A stretch of DNA of 64,000 bases from CAYYTU01 sp964474655. Lineage in GTDB: Bacteria > Chloroflexota > Anaerolineae > B4-G1. The notes below the pieces were generated by a model. That model worked only from the letters and a program-made list of their open reading frames with translations, did not search any database and had not been told where the DNA came from. The stretch is from positions 28,952 to 92,951 of the forward strand of contig CAYYTU010000004.1 of NCBI GenBank assembly GCA_964474655.1, given 5' to 3'. Below are positions 46,691-54,526 of the stretch, one piece after another (position 1 is the first letter of the stretch; each line of letters starts with the position of its first letter). Both the position numbers and the translations under genes were made by a program.

Positions 46691-48466
46691 CTATCTTTCG
46701 AGTAACAACAATAGTAGAATGAGAAACACGATCCACGACCACAGCAACGTGCCCGCGCCTCCCACAATCTGGTCCAAAACCCGCAGGGCGGTCAAAGCAC
46801 GCTCAAGGGCTCCCAGCAGCGCGTCATATAGCCACTCCAGGCGCAAAAAATCGACCATGGCCGAAAGCCCCAGCTCTATCCGGGATCGTAGGCTATCGCC
46901 CTGCCATGCCAACACCGCTCCCCCCAGGAAGACGCCGCCCCACAGCAGCCAGCCGGCCCAGCCCGGACCGCTCAATAACCCGCCCAGCGAAAGGGGCGCA
47001 TCAGGAGAGAAAAGTGATGGATAGAGGCCGGTCACCAGCAGAAGAAGCGCCGGCGCTCCCAGCCCGAGGCTCGGCGCTATCGAAGGCCGCAGATAGCCCC
47101 AGAGGGAATCGCGCTTGATCTCATCCGCCGAGGTGTCCATTTTATCCTGTGACAGCTTATCCCGCAGTATCTTGTCTCGCAAAAGCTCTATAGGCGTGGA
47201 GGACCAGGGCCAGATGGCAACCAGCCATCTGGTCAGGGCTGCGATCAGGAATATGCGCCCGATCAGATAGGCGCTGGCCCAACGCAAGTGATCCCCATCA
47301 AAAAGGGCCTCCAGCAACGCCGCGTCGGCCACAAAGCCCGATGTCAACGGCAGGCCGACCAGCGCCATGGCCCCCATCAGCGTCGGGAGGTAGAGCCAGA
47401 ATATACGCTTTCTCACATCGCTTCGCGTGCTCAGCTCAGTGCTCAAGAGAAGCAACCCCACGCTCAGCACCCAGGTCAAGCTGCCGGCGCTCATCAGCGC
47501 CACAGCTTCGCTGGGGAGCAACCTGGCCGCCAGCAAGAACGTCCCGTTCACCGTTATCGCGATCCACGCCAGGGACCGCCGTAACGCGGGGGCGGCCCAG
47601 GCCAAGAAGCCTCCTATCGCCATTGTGAGCGCCGCCGGGGTCAGCCACCAGCTGTTGGCGATGAACGTCTCGCCACCCACTGCGGCAAGTCGAAGCCAAA
47701 GCCCCCATCCAATGACAGGATTCATCACGAGCGGAAGTAGAACCAGCGGGACGGTCACGTCCAGGTCATCGGGCGCTACGAGGTGAAGCGGATAGATCCA
47801 CAACCGTATGAGGCCAGCTGCGGCCCAGGAGAACGCCTGCCCCTCTCCAATGGACATAACGGCCCACAGCCCGCTGGTCTCCGGTACGCTGGCTAACAGC
47901 GCGCCGATCCAGAGCAGCAGCGTGGCAAGGCCCCCGAAGACGAGCCCGCGGATAGCTCCTCGCCTGGAGCCCCCGGCTGCCAGGTGGCCTACCGCCTGGA
48001 ACAGATCGTAGATAGCCCAGCTGACGATCATGGTGAAGACATTGGCGGCCCATAAGGAGGCCAGGCCGACGGCAAACAGGGCCAAGGTCACGGAGAGTAA
48101 CCCAGGCGAAGCGTCCTCGGGACGAGCAAGTGCCAACAGGATAGAGCTATTAGCAACCAGGGCCAACGCCAGGGTCAGAGGACGCAAGATAGCATCGGAG
48201 CGGAAACGTAACCCGGAACCGAAGATTTGTGACGAGTGTCTGAGGGTCGGAACAAACGTCACTGGCTCCATCCAGTGGAGCGTTAGGACCAGGCCCAGGG
48301 CAAGCACCATAATGCCCAAAGCGAAGTAACCGATCAGGAAAGGCGGCGTCTCATCTCCTAGAAAGGCCAGTATGCGCGAGTGCAAGGCGTTTATAATTAG
48401 CACGCCCCCGGCCCCAACGAGTGGCAATATGAGGACGAGGAAGAGAAAATATGGCATAAATATCAA
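46691..48466 (-). CDS. Proton-conducting antiporter-like membrane protein (NuoM/NuoL-related)
   Basis: 591 aa, about 14 membrane segments plus a long C-terminal extension with two further hydrophobic helices. It resembles the antiporter-like subunits of complex I, but diverged: the helix-5 WE motif is replaced by WAIYD (Trp150, Asp154), and the AP-rich channel motif reads IYPLHLVAPDDLDVTVPLVL. A soluble loop with IELLRDKILRDKLSQDKMD precedes the final part. First gene of the three-gene unit. No dehydrogenase, hydrogenase, Mrp or DabA partner is adjacent, so its coupling partner is unknown. Confidence 0.75.
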   Translation of the reverse strand: MIFMPYFLFLVLILPLVGAGGVLIINALHSRILAFLGDETPPFLIGYFALGIMVLALGLVLTLHWMEPVTFVPTLRHSSQIFGSGLRFRSDAILRPLTLALALVANSSILLALARPEDASPGLLSVTLALFAVGLASLWAANVFTMIVSWAIYDLFQAVGHLAAGGSRRGAIRGLVFGGLATLLLWIGALLASVPETSGLWAVMSIGEGQAFSWAAAGLIRLWIYPLHLVAPDDLDVTVPLVLLPLVMNPVIGWGLWLRLAAVGGETFIANSWWLTPAALTMAIGGFLAWAAPALRRSLAWIAITVNGTFLLAARLLPSEAVALMSAGSLTWVLSVGLLLLSTELSTRSDVRKRIFWLYLPTLMGAMALVGLPLTSGFVADAALLEALFDGDHLRWASAYLIGRIFLIAALTRWLVAIWPWSSTPIELLRDKILRDKLSQDKMDTSADEIKRDSLWGYLRPSIAPSLGLGAPALLLLVTGLYPSLFSPDAPLSLGGLLSGPGWAGWLLWGGVFLGGAVLAWQGDSLRSRIELGLSAMVDFLRLEWLYDALLGALERALTALRVLDQIVGGAGTLLWSWIVFLILLLLLLER

Positions 48467-48507
48467 TTGCTAAGCTATATGGGGCGCATCTACAAGTTGG
48501 GGAGGAT

Positions 48508-48607
48508 AGACTTCGGAAGTCTCTGAATACTACTTTGCTTGCCAAATTGTGCTGAAAAGAGCGGTTTTGAAGCCAGAGCACATCGTCATCGTAGACTTCC
48601 GAAGTCT
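48508..48607. repeat. Paired-palindrome element 1
   Basis: AGACTTCGGAAGTCT (48508-48522) and AGACTTCCGAAGTCT (48593-48607) bound a 100-bp unit; centres are 85 bp apart. The interior does not match elements 2 or 3. Confidence 0.85.
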
Positions 48608-48737
48608 TGCGCTCGTAATCCCCCAAGTTTTGCAGGGGACTATCATCCCCTTTGAGCAAAAGAGCCACGCGAAGTCCTAGAGATCCACCGCTTGAAATCG
48701 CCCTGAGCCCTAGTTCAATGTCATTTAAGGGCGGGTT

Positions 48738-48838
48738 AGACTTCGGAAGTTTCGAAAGTACATCATCAAACAACATTTTGAGGCCAATCAAGGCCTGGTT
48801 TGGCTTCCAAAGTCCTGAACGGCAAGCTTCCGAAGTCT
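48738..48838. repeat. Paired-palindrome element 2
   Basis: AGACTTCGGAAGTTT (48738-48752) and AAGCTTCCGAAGTCT (48824-48838) bound a 101-bp unit; centres are 86 bp apart. Its left part, including about 20 bp outside the palindrome, is nearly the same as the sequence at the window's end (from about 63940). Confidence 0.85.
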
Positions 48839-48865
48839 TATCTTAACCTAACTTTTGCACGAAAG

Positions 48866-49095
48866 TAAAAACGCTGTGCTATCGCCGCACCGCCGTAAAC
48901 AGACGGTGCTGGGACTTCTCGTCGTTGAAGTTTTTCAGCACCGGCTCTTGCCACATCGGGCCACGAGGTGTCGTGCCCGCTGTGGCACCGATGTCAGGCC
49001 GGTGCGCAGATGAAGCCAAATCCGTTTCTGCAAAAGCTAAGTAGGGTAGTGAATCTAGCTATCAGGATGCTTGCTACACGTTGTATCGGTTTTAG
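48866..49095 (-). ncRNA. Candidate structured RNA (6S-like architecture) downstream of rpoD
   Basis: A strong minus-strand promoter (49102-49130) predicts a start near 49095. The transcript would contain a long irregular hairpin at 48938-49005: nested pairings GCACCGGC/GCCGGTGC, GCCACA/TGTGGC and GGGC-ACGA/TCGT-GCCC. A small ACTTC/GAAGT hairpin lies on its 3' side, and possible end-to-end pairing AACG-TGT-GC with GC-ACA-CGTT reaches a TTTTT run near 48866. A closing stem, bubble and long apical hairpin in about 230 nt suit 6S RNA, but no sequence signature was confirmed. Confidence 0.45.
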
Positions 49096-49101
49096 GCCGC
49101 T

Positions 49102-49130
49102 ATTCTAACACGCCAGAAGTCGAGAGGCAA
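49102..49130 (-). promoter_or_regulatory. Minus-strand promoter of the candidate ncRNA
   Basis: TTGCCT (49125-49130), 17-bp spacer, TAGAAT (49102-49107). No gene start follows within 600 bases. Confidence 0.65.
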
Positions 49131-49144
49131 ACTACCCCTCAATC

Positions 49145-49174
49145 GGGCAAACGAAGCAGTTCTCAAGCACCCCG
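49145..49174 (-). repeat. Promoter-upstream element, partial copy F (right end only)
   Basis: On the minus strand GGGGTGCTTGAGAACTG leads to GCTTCGTTTGCCC (49145-49157). It ends 14 bp before the -35 box of the candidate ncRNA promoter, as the rpmH partial copy does before its own promoter. Confidence 0.7.
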
Positions 49175-49225
49175 TCCAACACTACCTCGTCGGGGCCGTG
49201 AATCACTCTGAACGGCGAGGAGACG

Positions 49226-50404
49226 CTACTTCAGGAAGTCGCGCAACCTGCGGGCGTGCGTGGGGTGGCGGAGGCGGCCCAGCGCCTGGACTTCGATCTG
49301 CCGTATGCGCTCCCGCGTGACCCCCAGCTTGTTCCCCACTTCCTCCAGGGTATAAGTTTTGCCATCCACCAGGCCGTAACGCATCTGGAGGATGCGCACC
49401 TCGCGCGGCGGAAGCTCCTCCAATACCTCTTGCAGCAACTCCCGCAGCATAGCAGAAGAGACCGTCTCGTCGGGCGCGTTGATCCCTTCGTCCTCAACGA
49501 AATCTCCCAGCTCGCTGTCACCCTCCTCATCGACGGGCATCTCCAACGAGAGGGGCCGGCGGGCGGCTCTCAACATATCTTCGACTTTTTGGGTTGGAAC
49601 ATCTAACCGGGCGCCCAACTCCTTTGGGGTCGGTTCCCGCCCCAGCTCCTGTGTCAACCGGTGGGTGATGCGAAGCAGCTTGTTGATCTGATCCCCCATA
49701 TGAACCGGGATGCGGATGGTGCGGCTCTGGTCCGCGATGGCGCGGGTGACGGCCTGACGGATCCACCAGGTGGCATAGGTGGAAAATTTGTTGCCCAGGG
49801 TGTAATCGAACTTATCGGCAGCCCGGATGAGGCCCATATTGCCCTCCTGGATCAGATCCAGAAATGGCACCCCGCGACCGATGTATTTTTTAGCCACGCT
49901 GACTACCAGACGAGAGTTAGCCCGTACGAGGTGTTCACGGGCTACCTTTCCATCGCAGACGACCCGGAGCAACTCCATCCGCTTTTCCAGGGTTAGCCCA
50001 TCGGCGTTGATCTTCTTCATCGCCTCCCGGCCGGCTTCCATCCGCTTGGCCAGGCTGATCTCCTCCTGACGTGTGAGAAGAGGCACCTGCCCAACTTCCC
50101 GTAGGTAAAGCCCGACGGTATCATCCACCCGAACGGCGTTTTGCTGGGTATCCTCCTCGTCAGATTGACTGATCTTCTTGGCGGGAGTAGCTTCCTCTGG
50201 CTGGCCTATCTCGATCCCTCTCTTCGCCAGCATAACTAAAACGTCCTCCAGCACCCTCAGGTCATTCTCCGCCTCCGGGAAAGCGTTCAGTAAATCCTCA
50301 TAGGTGATAAATTTCTGCTCTTGCGCCCTGGCGAGCAGATAGTCCTCACCGCGCAATTCGTCGCCTACTTTCTCTCGTATTCCAGATGATCGGTCCAGAT
50401 TCAT
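49226..50404 (-). CDS. rpoD: Primary RNA polymerase sigma factor (RpoD/SigA)
   Basis: 392-aa group 1-type sigma-70. A short region 1.1-like N-terminus ([24 protein letters not shown]) precedes region 1.2 ([29 protein letters not shown]), region 2 ([36 protein letters not shown]), region 3 and region 4 ([34 protein letters not shown]). It has the sequence determinants for TATAAT/TTGACA recognition, in line with the promoters listed here. Confidence 0.95.
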   Translation of the reverse strand: MNLDRSSGIREKVGDELRGEDYLLARAQEQKFITYEDLLNAFPEAENDLRVLEDVLVMLAKRGIEIGQPEEATPAKKISQSDEEDTQQNAVRVDDTVGLYLREVGQVPLLTRQEEISLAKRMEAGREAMKKINADGLTLEKRMELLRVVCDGKVAREHLVRANSRLVVSVAKKYIGRGVPFLDLIQEGNMGLIRAADKFDYTLGNKFSTYATWWIRQAVTRAIADQSRTIRIPVHMGDQINKLLRITHRLTQELGREPTPKELGARLDVPTQKVEDMLRAARRPLSLEMPVDEEGDSELGDFVEDEGINAPDETVSSAMLRELLQEVLEELPPREVRILQMRYGLVDGKTYTLEEVGNKLGVTRERIRQIEVQALGRLRHPTHARRLRDFLK

Positions 50405-50454
50405 CGTCCATCCAACGCGATCTCTTCTTCGGCCCTTTTGTACCGATCTGCTGG

Positions 50455-50483
50455 ATTATGGCCATCGGACTCCAGACCAGCAA
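50455..50483 (-). promoter_or_regulatory. Probable rpoD promoter
   Basis: Minus-strand TTGCTG (50478-50483), 17-bp spacer, CATAAT (50455-50460); leader about 44 nt. Confidence 0.55.
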
Positions 50484-50506
50484 GGACAAAAGGTAGATGT
50501 GCAACG

Positions 50507-50658
50507 AGGCCACCGAAGCAGTTCCAAAGCACCCTGGACGCATTATCTTGCCTACAGGGCGCGTTTACCGAGCGTAAAACCCAGCTTCGTTTGCCTTGTT
50601 CCCGTCTGAGCACACTCTGTGGTATTGAAGGTGCTTTCGCAGGCGATTCGCTTCGAAG
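50507..50658 (-). repeat. 155-bp promoter-upstream element, full copy C
   Basis: In minus-strand orientation it begins TCTTCGAAGCGAATCGCC and ends in GCTTCGGTGGCCT (50507-50519). The inner left box GGCAAACGAAGC is perfect (50584-50595 on the plus strand as complement), 76 bp centre to centre. It points to rpoD and ends 23 bp before its likely -35 box. Confidence 0.8.
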
Positions 50659-50834
50659 ACCCGCAACGCCCCTTCACCGAAGTTACTATACCACAGTTTC
50701 ATGACCCTTGTCAACCCTCTGACCCAGGGCAATCGCACTTGGTCAGCGTTCTCACCTTCCACATACGATTTCTCTGTCCTCTGACCGGGATCGGGAGATC
50801 GTCCTTACCCCCTCCTGCCCGCGGATGGCATGGT

Positions 50835-50921
50835 AGAGCACCTCTTCTTGAAAAGAAGAGCGTTTCTTCCTGACGAGAAGAGCGCCTCTAATTTCGCGCA
50901 GAGCGCCTCTAAAAATGGCGC
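50835..50921 (+). repeat. Four imperfect 21-22-bp tandem units with an AGAGCGCCTCT core
   Basis: Cores start at 50835 (AGAGCACCTCT), 50857 (AGAGCGTTTCT), 50879 and 50900 (both AGAGCGCCTCT): spacing 22, 22 and 21 bp, two helical turns. Each core can form a 4-bp hairpin. The array ends at the broken start of the rmlD-like remnant. Confidence 0.6.
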
Positions 50922-51425
50922 AGCAAGGCGCTGGCGGAGGAGGCGATCCACGCCTCCGACGCCGAGGCCGTGATCGTGCGCACGTCGCTGATCTACGGGT
51001 GGCGCCCGACGTGGGATCGGCAGACGCGCTGGGTGGTGGGCGATCTCAAGGCCGGCGAGCCCGTTCGGCTCTTCACCGACGAGCTGCGCTGTCCGATCTG
51101 GGTGGAGAGCCTGGCGGCGGCGTTGGTCGAGCTGGCAACGAGGGACTACACCGGCGTGCTGCACGTGGCGGGAGTGCAAACGCTCTCCCGCTACAAATTC
51201 GGCCGGCGACTGGCGCGCTTCCACGGCGTCGACCCCGCCCCCATCATCCCCACGCTCAGCCGCGAGAGCGGCTTGAATCGCCCGCTGGACTGCACGCTCG
51301 ATTCCTCCCGCGCCCGGTCGCTGCTGAGCACGCCGTTGCCCGGCGTCGATGCGGTGTTGGCATCGTCGGGATTTCGAAGCAGGTCGCCCAGCAAAAATGC
51401 CCTCAAGGCCGCAGAACGTGCTTAG
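50916..51425 (+). pseudogene. 5'-truncated NAD(P)-sugar reductase (RmlD-like) remnant
   Basis: The frame opens after a stop at 50910 and reads SKALAEEAIHASDAEA, then VIVRTSLIYGW and LHVAGVQTLSRYKFGRRLA: the second half of an RmlD/dTDP-4-dehydrorhamnose-reductase-like extended SDR. The Rossmann half with GxxGxxG and YxxxK is missing. The 3' end runs into repeat copy D (from 51372), which supplies its last 18 or so residues and stop. It lies between two oppositely oriented copies (C and D) of the 155-bp element. Confidence 0.75.
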
Positions 51426-51526
51426 GCGCGAACAAGGCAAACGAAGCTGGGGTTGATGCGCTCGATAAACGTGACTGTAGGCAATCTAATGCGTCTGGGC
51501 TACCCTAGAATCGCTTCGTTTGCCCA
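51372..51526 (+). repeat. 155-bp promoter-upstream element, full copy D
   Basis: Begins TTTCGAAGCAGG; inner inverted boxes GGCAAACGAAGC (51436-51447) and GCTTCGTTTGCC (51513-51524) are perfect complements, 77 bp centre to centre. It ends about 15 bp before the miaB -35 box. Confidence 0.85.
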
Positions 51527-51540
51527 TCGTCAGCGAAACC

Positions 51541-51568
51541 TTGACGCGCCCCCCAGAAGCGTTAAAAT
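51541..51568 (+). promoter_or_regulatory. miaB promoter, predicting a leaderless mRNA with GTG start
   Basis: TTGACG (51541-51546), 16-bp spacer, TAAAAT (51563-51568); GTG at 51575, 6 bases beyond. No Shine-Dalgarno. Confidence 0.7.
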
Positions 51569-51574
51569 GCCCCT

Positions 51575-52900
51575 GTGAACTACTATACCTGGACCATCGG
51601 TTGTCAGATGAACGTGGCCGACTCGCAGCGGCTGGAATCGGCGCTGGAGCAGCTGGGGTACGCTCCGGCCGAACGCGCCGAGGAGGCCGACGTGGTGGTG
51701 CTCAACACCTGCGTCGTGCGCCAATCGGCCGAAAACAAGATCTACGGGCGACTCGGCTCGCTCAAGCCGCTGAAGGAGCAGCACCCGGAGCGAGTGATCA
51801 GCGTGATGGGCTGCCTGGTCGGCGTGCGCGATCCAGCGCCGCTGCACCGGCGCTTCCCCTGGGTCGATGTCTTCATGCCGCCGTCGGAGCCGGGGCCGCT
51901 GCTCGACTATCTGGTCGAGCGCGAGCTGGTGGACGAGGCCCGCGCGATGGAGGCCGCGCAGGTCACCGAGCGGTATCAGCTGCAGGGCGGCGATCTGCTC
52001 CTCCCGGCCCGCGAGCGCGAGGCGCTGGTCTCTGCCTACGTGCCGATCGTGCTGGGCTGCTCGCACGCCTGCTCCTATTGCATCATTCCTTATCGGCGCG
52101 GCTCCGAGCGCAGCCGTCCGATGGCGGAGATTCTGAGCGACGCCCGCGCCCTGGCGGCCCAGGGTGTGAAGGAGATCACGCTGCTGGGGCAGATCGTGGA
52201 TCGGTACGGACTGGATCTGCCGGGCCGGCCCTCGCTGGCCGAGCTCCTGCGGCGCATTCACAGGATCAAGGGGCTGGAGCGCATTCGCTTCCTCACCAGC
52301 CATCCCAGCTGGGTGACGGATGATCTGCTGGACGCCGTGGCGACGCTGCCCAAGGTCTGCGAGCACATCGAGGTGCCGGTGCAGGCCGGCGACGACCAGG
52401 TGCTGGAGCGCATGCGGCGCGGCTACACCGTCGACGACTACCGGCGATTGATCGGGCGTATCCGCGAGCGTATCCCTGGCGTCTCCATCGCCACCGACAT
52501 CATCGTCGGCTTCCCCGGCGAGACGGAGGAGCAGTTCCAACGGACGTACGAGCTGCTGGCCGAGCTGCGGCTGGACAAGGCACACATCGCACGCTACTCG
52601 CCGCGTCCGCAGACGCTCGCCAACCGCCGCTTCGAGGATGACGTGTCGGAGGAGGAGAAAGAGCGTAGGCGCAAGGCGCTGGACGATTTGCAGGCGGAGA
52701 TCGTGGGCCAGATCAACCGCCGCTTACTAAACGAGACCGTCGAGGTGCTGGTCGAAGGCAAAAAGAAGGACCGCTGGTGGGGCCGGACCCGCACCGATAA
52801 GCTGGTCTACTTCGAGCATAAGGCCGATTGGTGCGGGAAGCTGGCCCAGGTGCACATCACCTGGACCGGCCCGTGGTCCCTGATCGGCGAGATAGCGTGA
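51575..52900 (+). CDS. miaB: MiaB-type tRNA methylthiotransferase
   Basis: 441-aa radical SAM methylthiotransferase. The N-terminal UPF0004 domain has GCQMNVADSQRLE, NTCVVRQSAENK and VMGCL cysteines for the auxiliary cluster. The radical SAM motif is CSHACSYCIIPYRRG. A C-terminal TRAM domain (LNETVEVLVEGKKKDRWWGRT) follows. It adds the 2-methylthio group to i6A37 of tRNAs; MiaB over MtaB/RimO is favoured by the SERSRP and LLGQ-V-YG signatures, although the usual LLGQNVNSYG reads LLGQIVDRYG. Confidence 0.88.
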   Translation: MNYYTWTIGCQMNVADSQRLESALEQLGYAPAERAEEADVVVLNTCVVRQSAENKIYGRLGSLKPLKEQHPERVISVMGCLVGVRDPAPLHRRFPWVDVFMPPSEPGPLLDYLVERELVDEARAMEAAQVTERYQLQGGDLLLPAREREALVSAYVPIVLGCSHACSYCIIPYRRGSERSRPMAEILSDARALAAQGVKEITLLGQIVDRYGLDLPGRPSLAELLRRIHRIKGLERIRFLTSHPSWVTDDLLDAVATLPKVCEHIEVPVQAGDDQVLERMRRGYTVDDYRRLIGRIRERIPGVSIATDIIVGFPGETEEQFQRTYELLAELRLDKAHIARYSPRPQTLANRRFEDDVSEEEKERRRKALDDLQAEIVGQINRRLLNETVEVLVEGKKKDRWWGRTRTDKLVYFEHKADWCGKLAQVHITWTGPWSLIGEIA

Positions 52901-53066
52901 TGGCCCTGTTGGATGGTGTGTGGTCGGTGGCGCAAGGCGGTTCAGCGGCTTGCGGGGTCCCCTCTGGCCCCAGGGTTGCTTTGCATTTCCGCTGTGTTAT
53001 ACTCCTTGCCCTATAAATTCGTCTAGATTATGAGTATGAGGCAAATCCTTGAAGGAGGATGATAAG

Positions 53067-54155
53067 ATGGATAAGAGACTATGGCTCGTGCTGGTTATAC
53101 CGCTTTTGGCTTCGCTGGCCTGCTCAGTTTGCGGACAGGCGCAGGAGGTGATTGAGGTCGGTAAGGATGCTGCCACCCAGGCGGCGGAGGTAGCCACCGC
53201 CGTCGGTGAGGAGGCCGAAGCGCTGGAGACGGAGGTGCCGTCTGAGGAGGAGGAAGAAGAAGAAGAGGGCCCCACCTCGGAGGAGGGCGATCCAGAGATC
53301 GATCCTGAAGCGTTATCGAACCTGAACAGCTACCGTACACGCATCAGCGTCCAGGGGGCCACGGGGTTGAACTCCGATAGCGTGGTGGTGGAGCAGGTGT
53401 ATACGCGCGATCCCACGGCACAACGGTTTGTGATGATGGATCAGAAGGGCGAGAGCTTTGAGTGGGTCCAGATCGAAGATCAGGCCTGGTTTTGTGCCGA
53501 GGGGGCGTGCACGAAGACGCAGGGTGATATGGAGGATCTGGTCTCTGGCTTTGGCAGCGAGCTCTTTCACGATCCGACCGACTTCACCGATGACGCTGAC
53601 TACAGCTACCAAGGGCAGGAGACGCTGAATGGCGTCCGCACCAAGCGCTATACGCTGGAACTCAGCGCGGCGGAGACGGCTCTTTTGATGACCGAGGAGG
53701 ATATCTTGGACGTCGAGGGACAGGCCTGGATCGCCGATGAGCCTGATCTGCCGACCTACGTGGTCCGCTTCGAGCTGACCTGGAAGGAGACACAGGATGG
53801 GGAGACGCAGCCCGGCGAGCTCTCCTATGAGGTCTACGATGTGAACGCGCCGATCACCATCGAGCCGCCGGAAGGCGCGGACACCAGCCAGTTGCCGGAG
53901 GACGTGCCTGTGTATCCGGATGCGACGGTGGTTCTCGGCACAGAGGATATGAGCAACCTACAAACGCCGGATGACGTGGCGACGGTGGCGGACTTCTACC
54001 GGGAGGAGCTCCCGGCCGCCGGGTGGACCAAGGGAAGCGACGACGAGATGGAGGATATGGTCAGCCAGGTGTGGAACAAGGACGGTCGCACGCTTTCGCT
54101 GATGATCGCGTCGGAAGATGAGGCGGGCAGCAATATAATCCTCACTCTCGATTAG
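53067..54155 (+). CDS. Secreted lipoprotein of unknown function
   Basis: 362 aa. The signal peptide ends in a lipobox (LLASLAC). An acidic linker (EVPSEEEEEEEEGPTSEE) follows, then a beta-rich domain with LNSYRTRISVQGATG and YSYQGQETLNGVRTKRYTLEL, reminiscent of LolA/LprG-like lipid-carrier folds. The last 90 residues (LPEDVPVYPDATVVLG, VADFYREELPAAGWTK) form a separate module common in such lipoproteins. AAGGAGG is 9 bases before the ATG. A promoter TTGCTT-16-TATACT (52976-53003) lies upstream. Lipid binding is inference only. Confidence 0.7.
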   Translation: MDKRLWLVLVIPLLASLACSVCGQAQEVIEVGKDAATQAAEVATAVGEEAEALETEVPSEEEEEEEEGPTSEEGDPEIDPEALSNLNSYRTRISVQGATGLNSDSVVVEQVYTRDPTAQRFVMMDQKGESFEWVQIEDQAWFCAEGACTKTQGDMEDLVSGFGSELFHDPTDFTDDADYSYQGQETLNGVRTKRYTLELSAAETALLMTEEDILDVEGQAWIADEPDLPTYVVRFELTWKETQDGETQPGELSYEVYDVNAPITIEPPEGADTSQLPEDVPVYPDATVVLGTEDMSNLQTPDDVATVADFYREELPAAGWTKGSDDEMEDMVSQVWNKDGRTLSLMIASEDEAGSNIILTLD

Positions 54156-54180
54156 TGTTACAATGAGATTCCGGCCCGTT

Positions 54181-54280
54181 AGACTTCTGAAGTCTCAAAA
54201 TTTGCTTTCAGAGGGCTGCTATTTAATCCAAGAGGTGCGTTGGGGTTGATTTGTTCCTCAGCAAGCAGACTTCGAAGTCT
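54181..54280. repeat. Paired-palindrome element 3
   Basis: AGACTTCTGAAGTCT (54181-54195) and AGACTTCGAAGTCT (54267-54280) bound exactly 100 bp; centres are 85-86 bp apart. The rest of 54156-54526 has a few T-rich stretches and no gene. Confidence 0.85.
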
Positions 54281-54526
54281 GGTTTAGCTCAAAGACTCTG
54301 TGGTGTTAGCCCTCAGATGGTCGTCTTTAGTCTCGTAGCCGAGGCAGTTGCTCTGTCTCGGCTTTTTCTTTGCCGGTGCTCTTCGGCGTTCAGCTTGCCC
54401 TCCGGCCGATTTGGTCCATAATAGTCTCAGGGGTTTGTGCTCAAGCATCGGATGTTGCTCAAACGAGCGAGGCATTACGCAGCCCATAAGCGTTGGCTGC
54501 GAGAGTAGTGAATGGAGGAGTGTCAG

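Noticed and set aside
50835..50921. CRISPR array
   Set aside because: Units are only 21-22 bp without distinct spacers and no cas gene is near.
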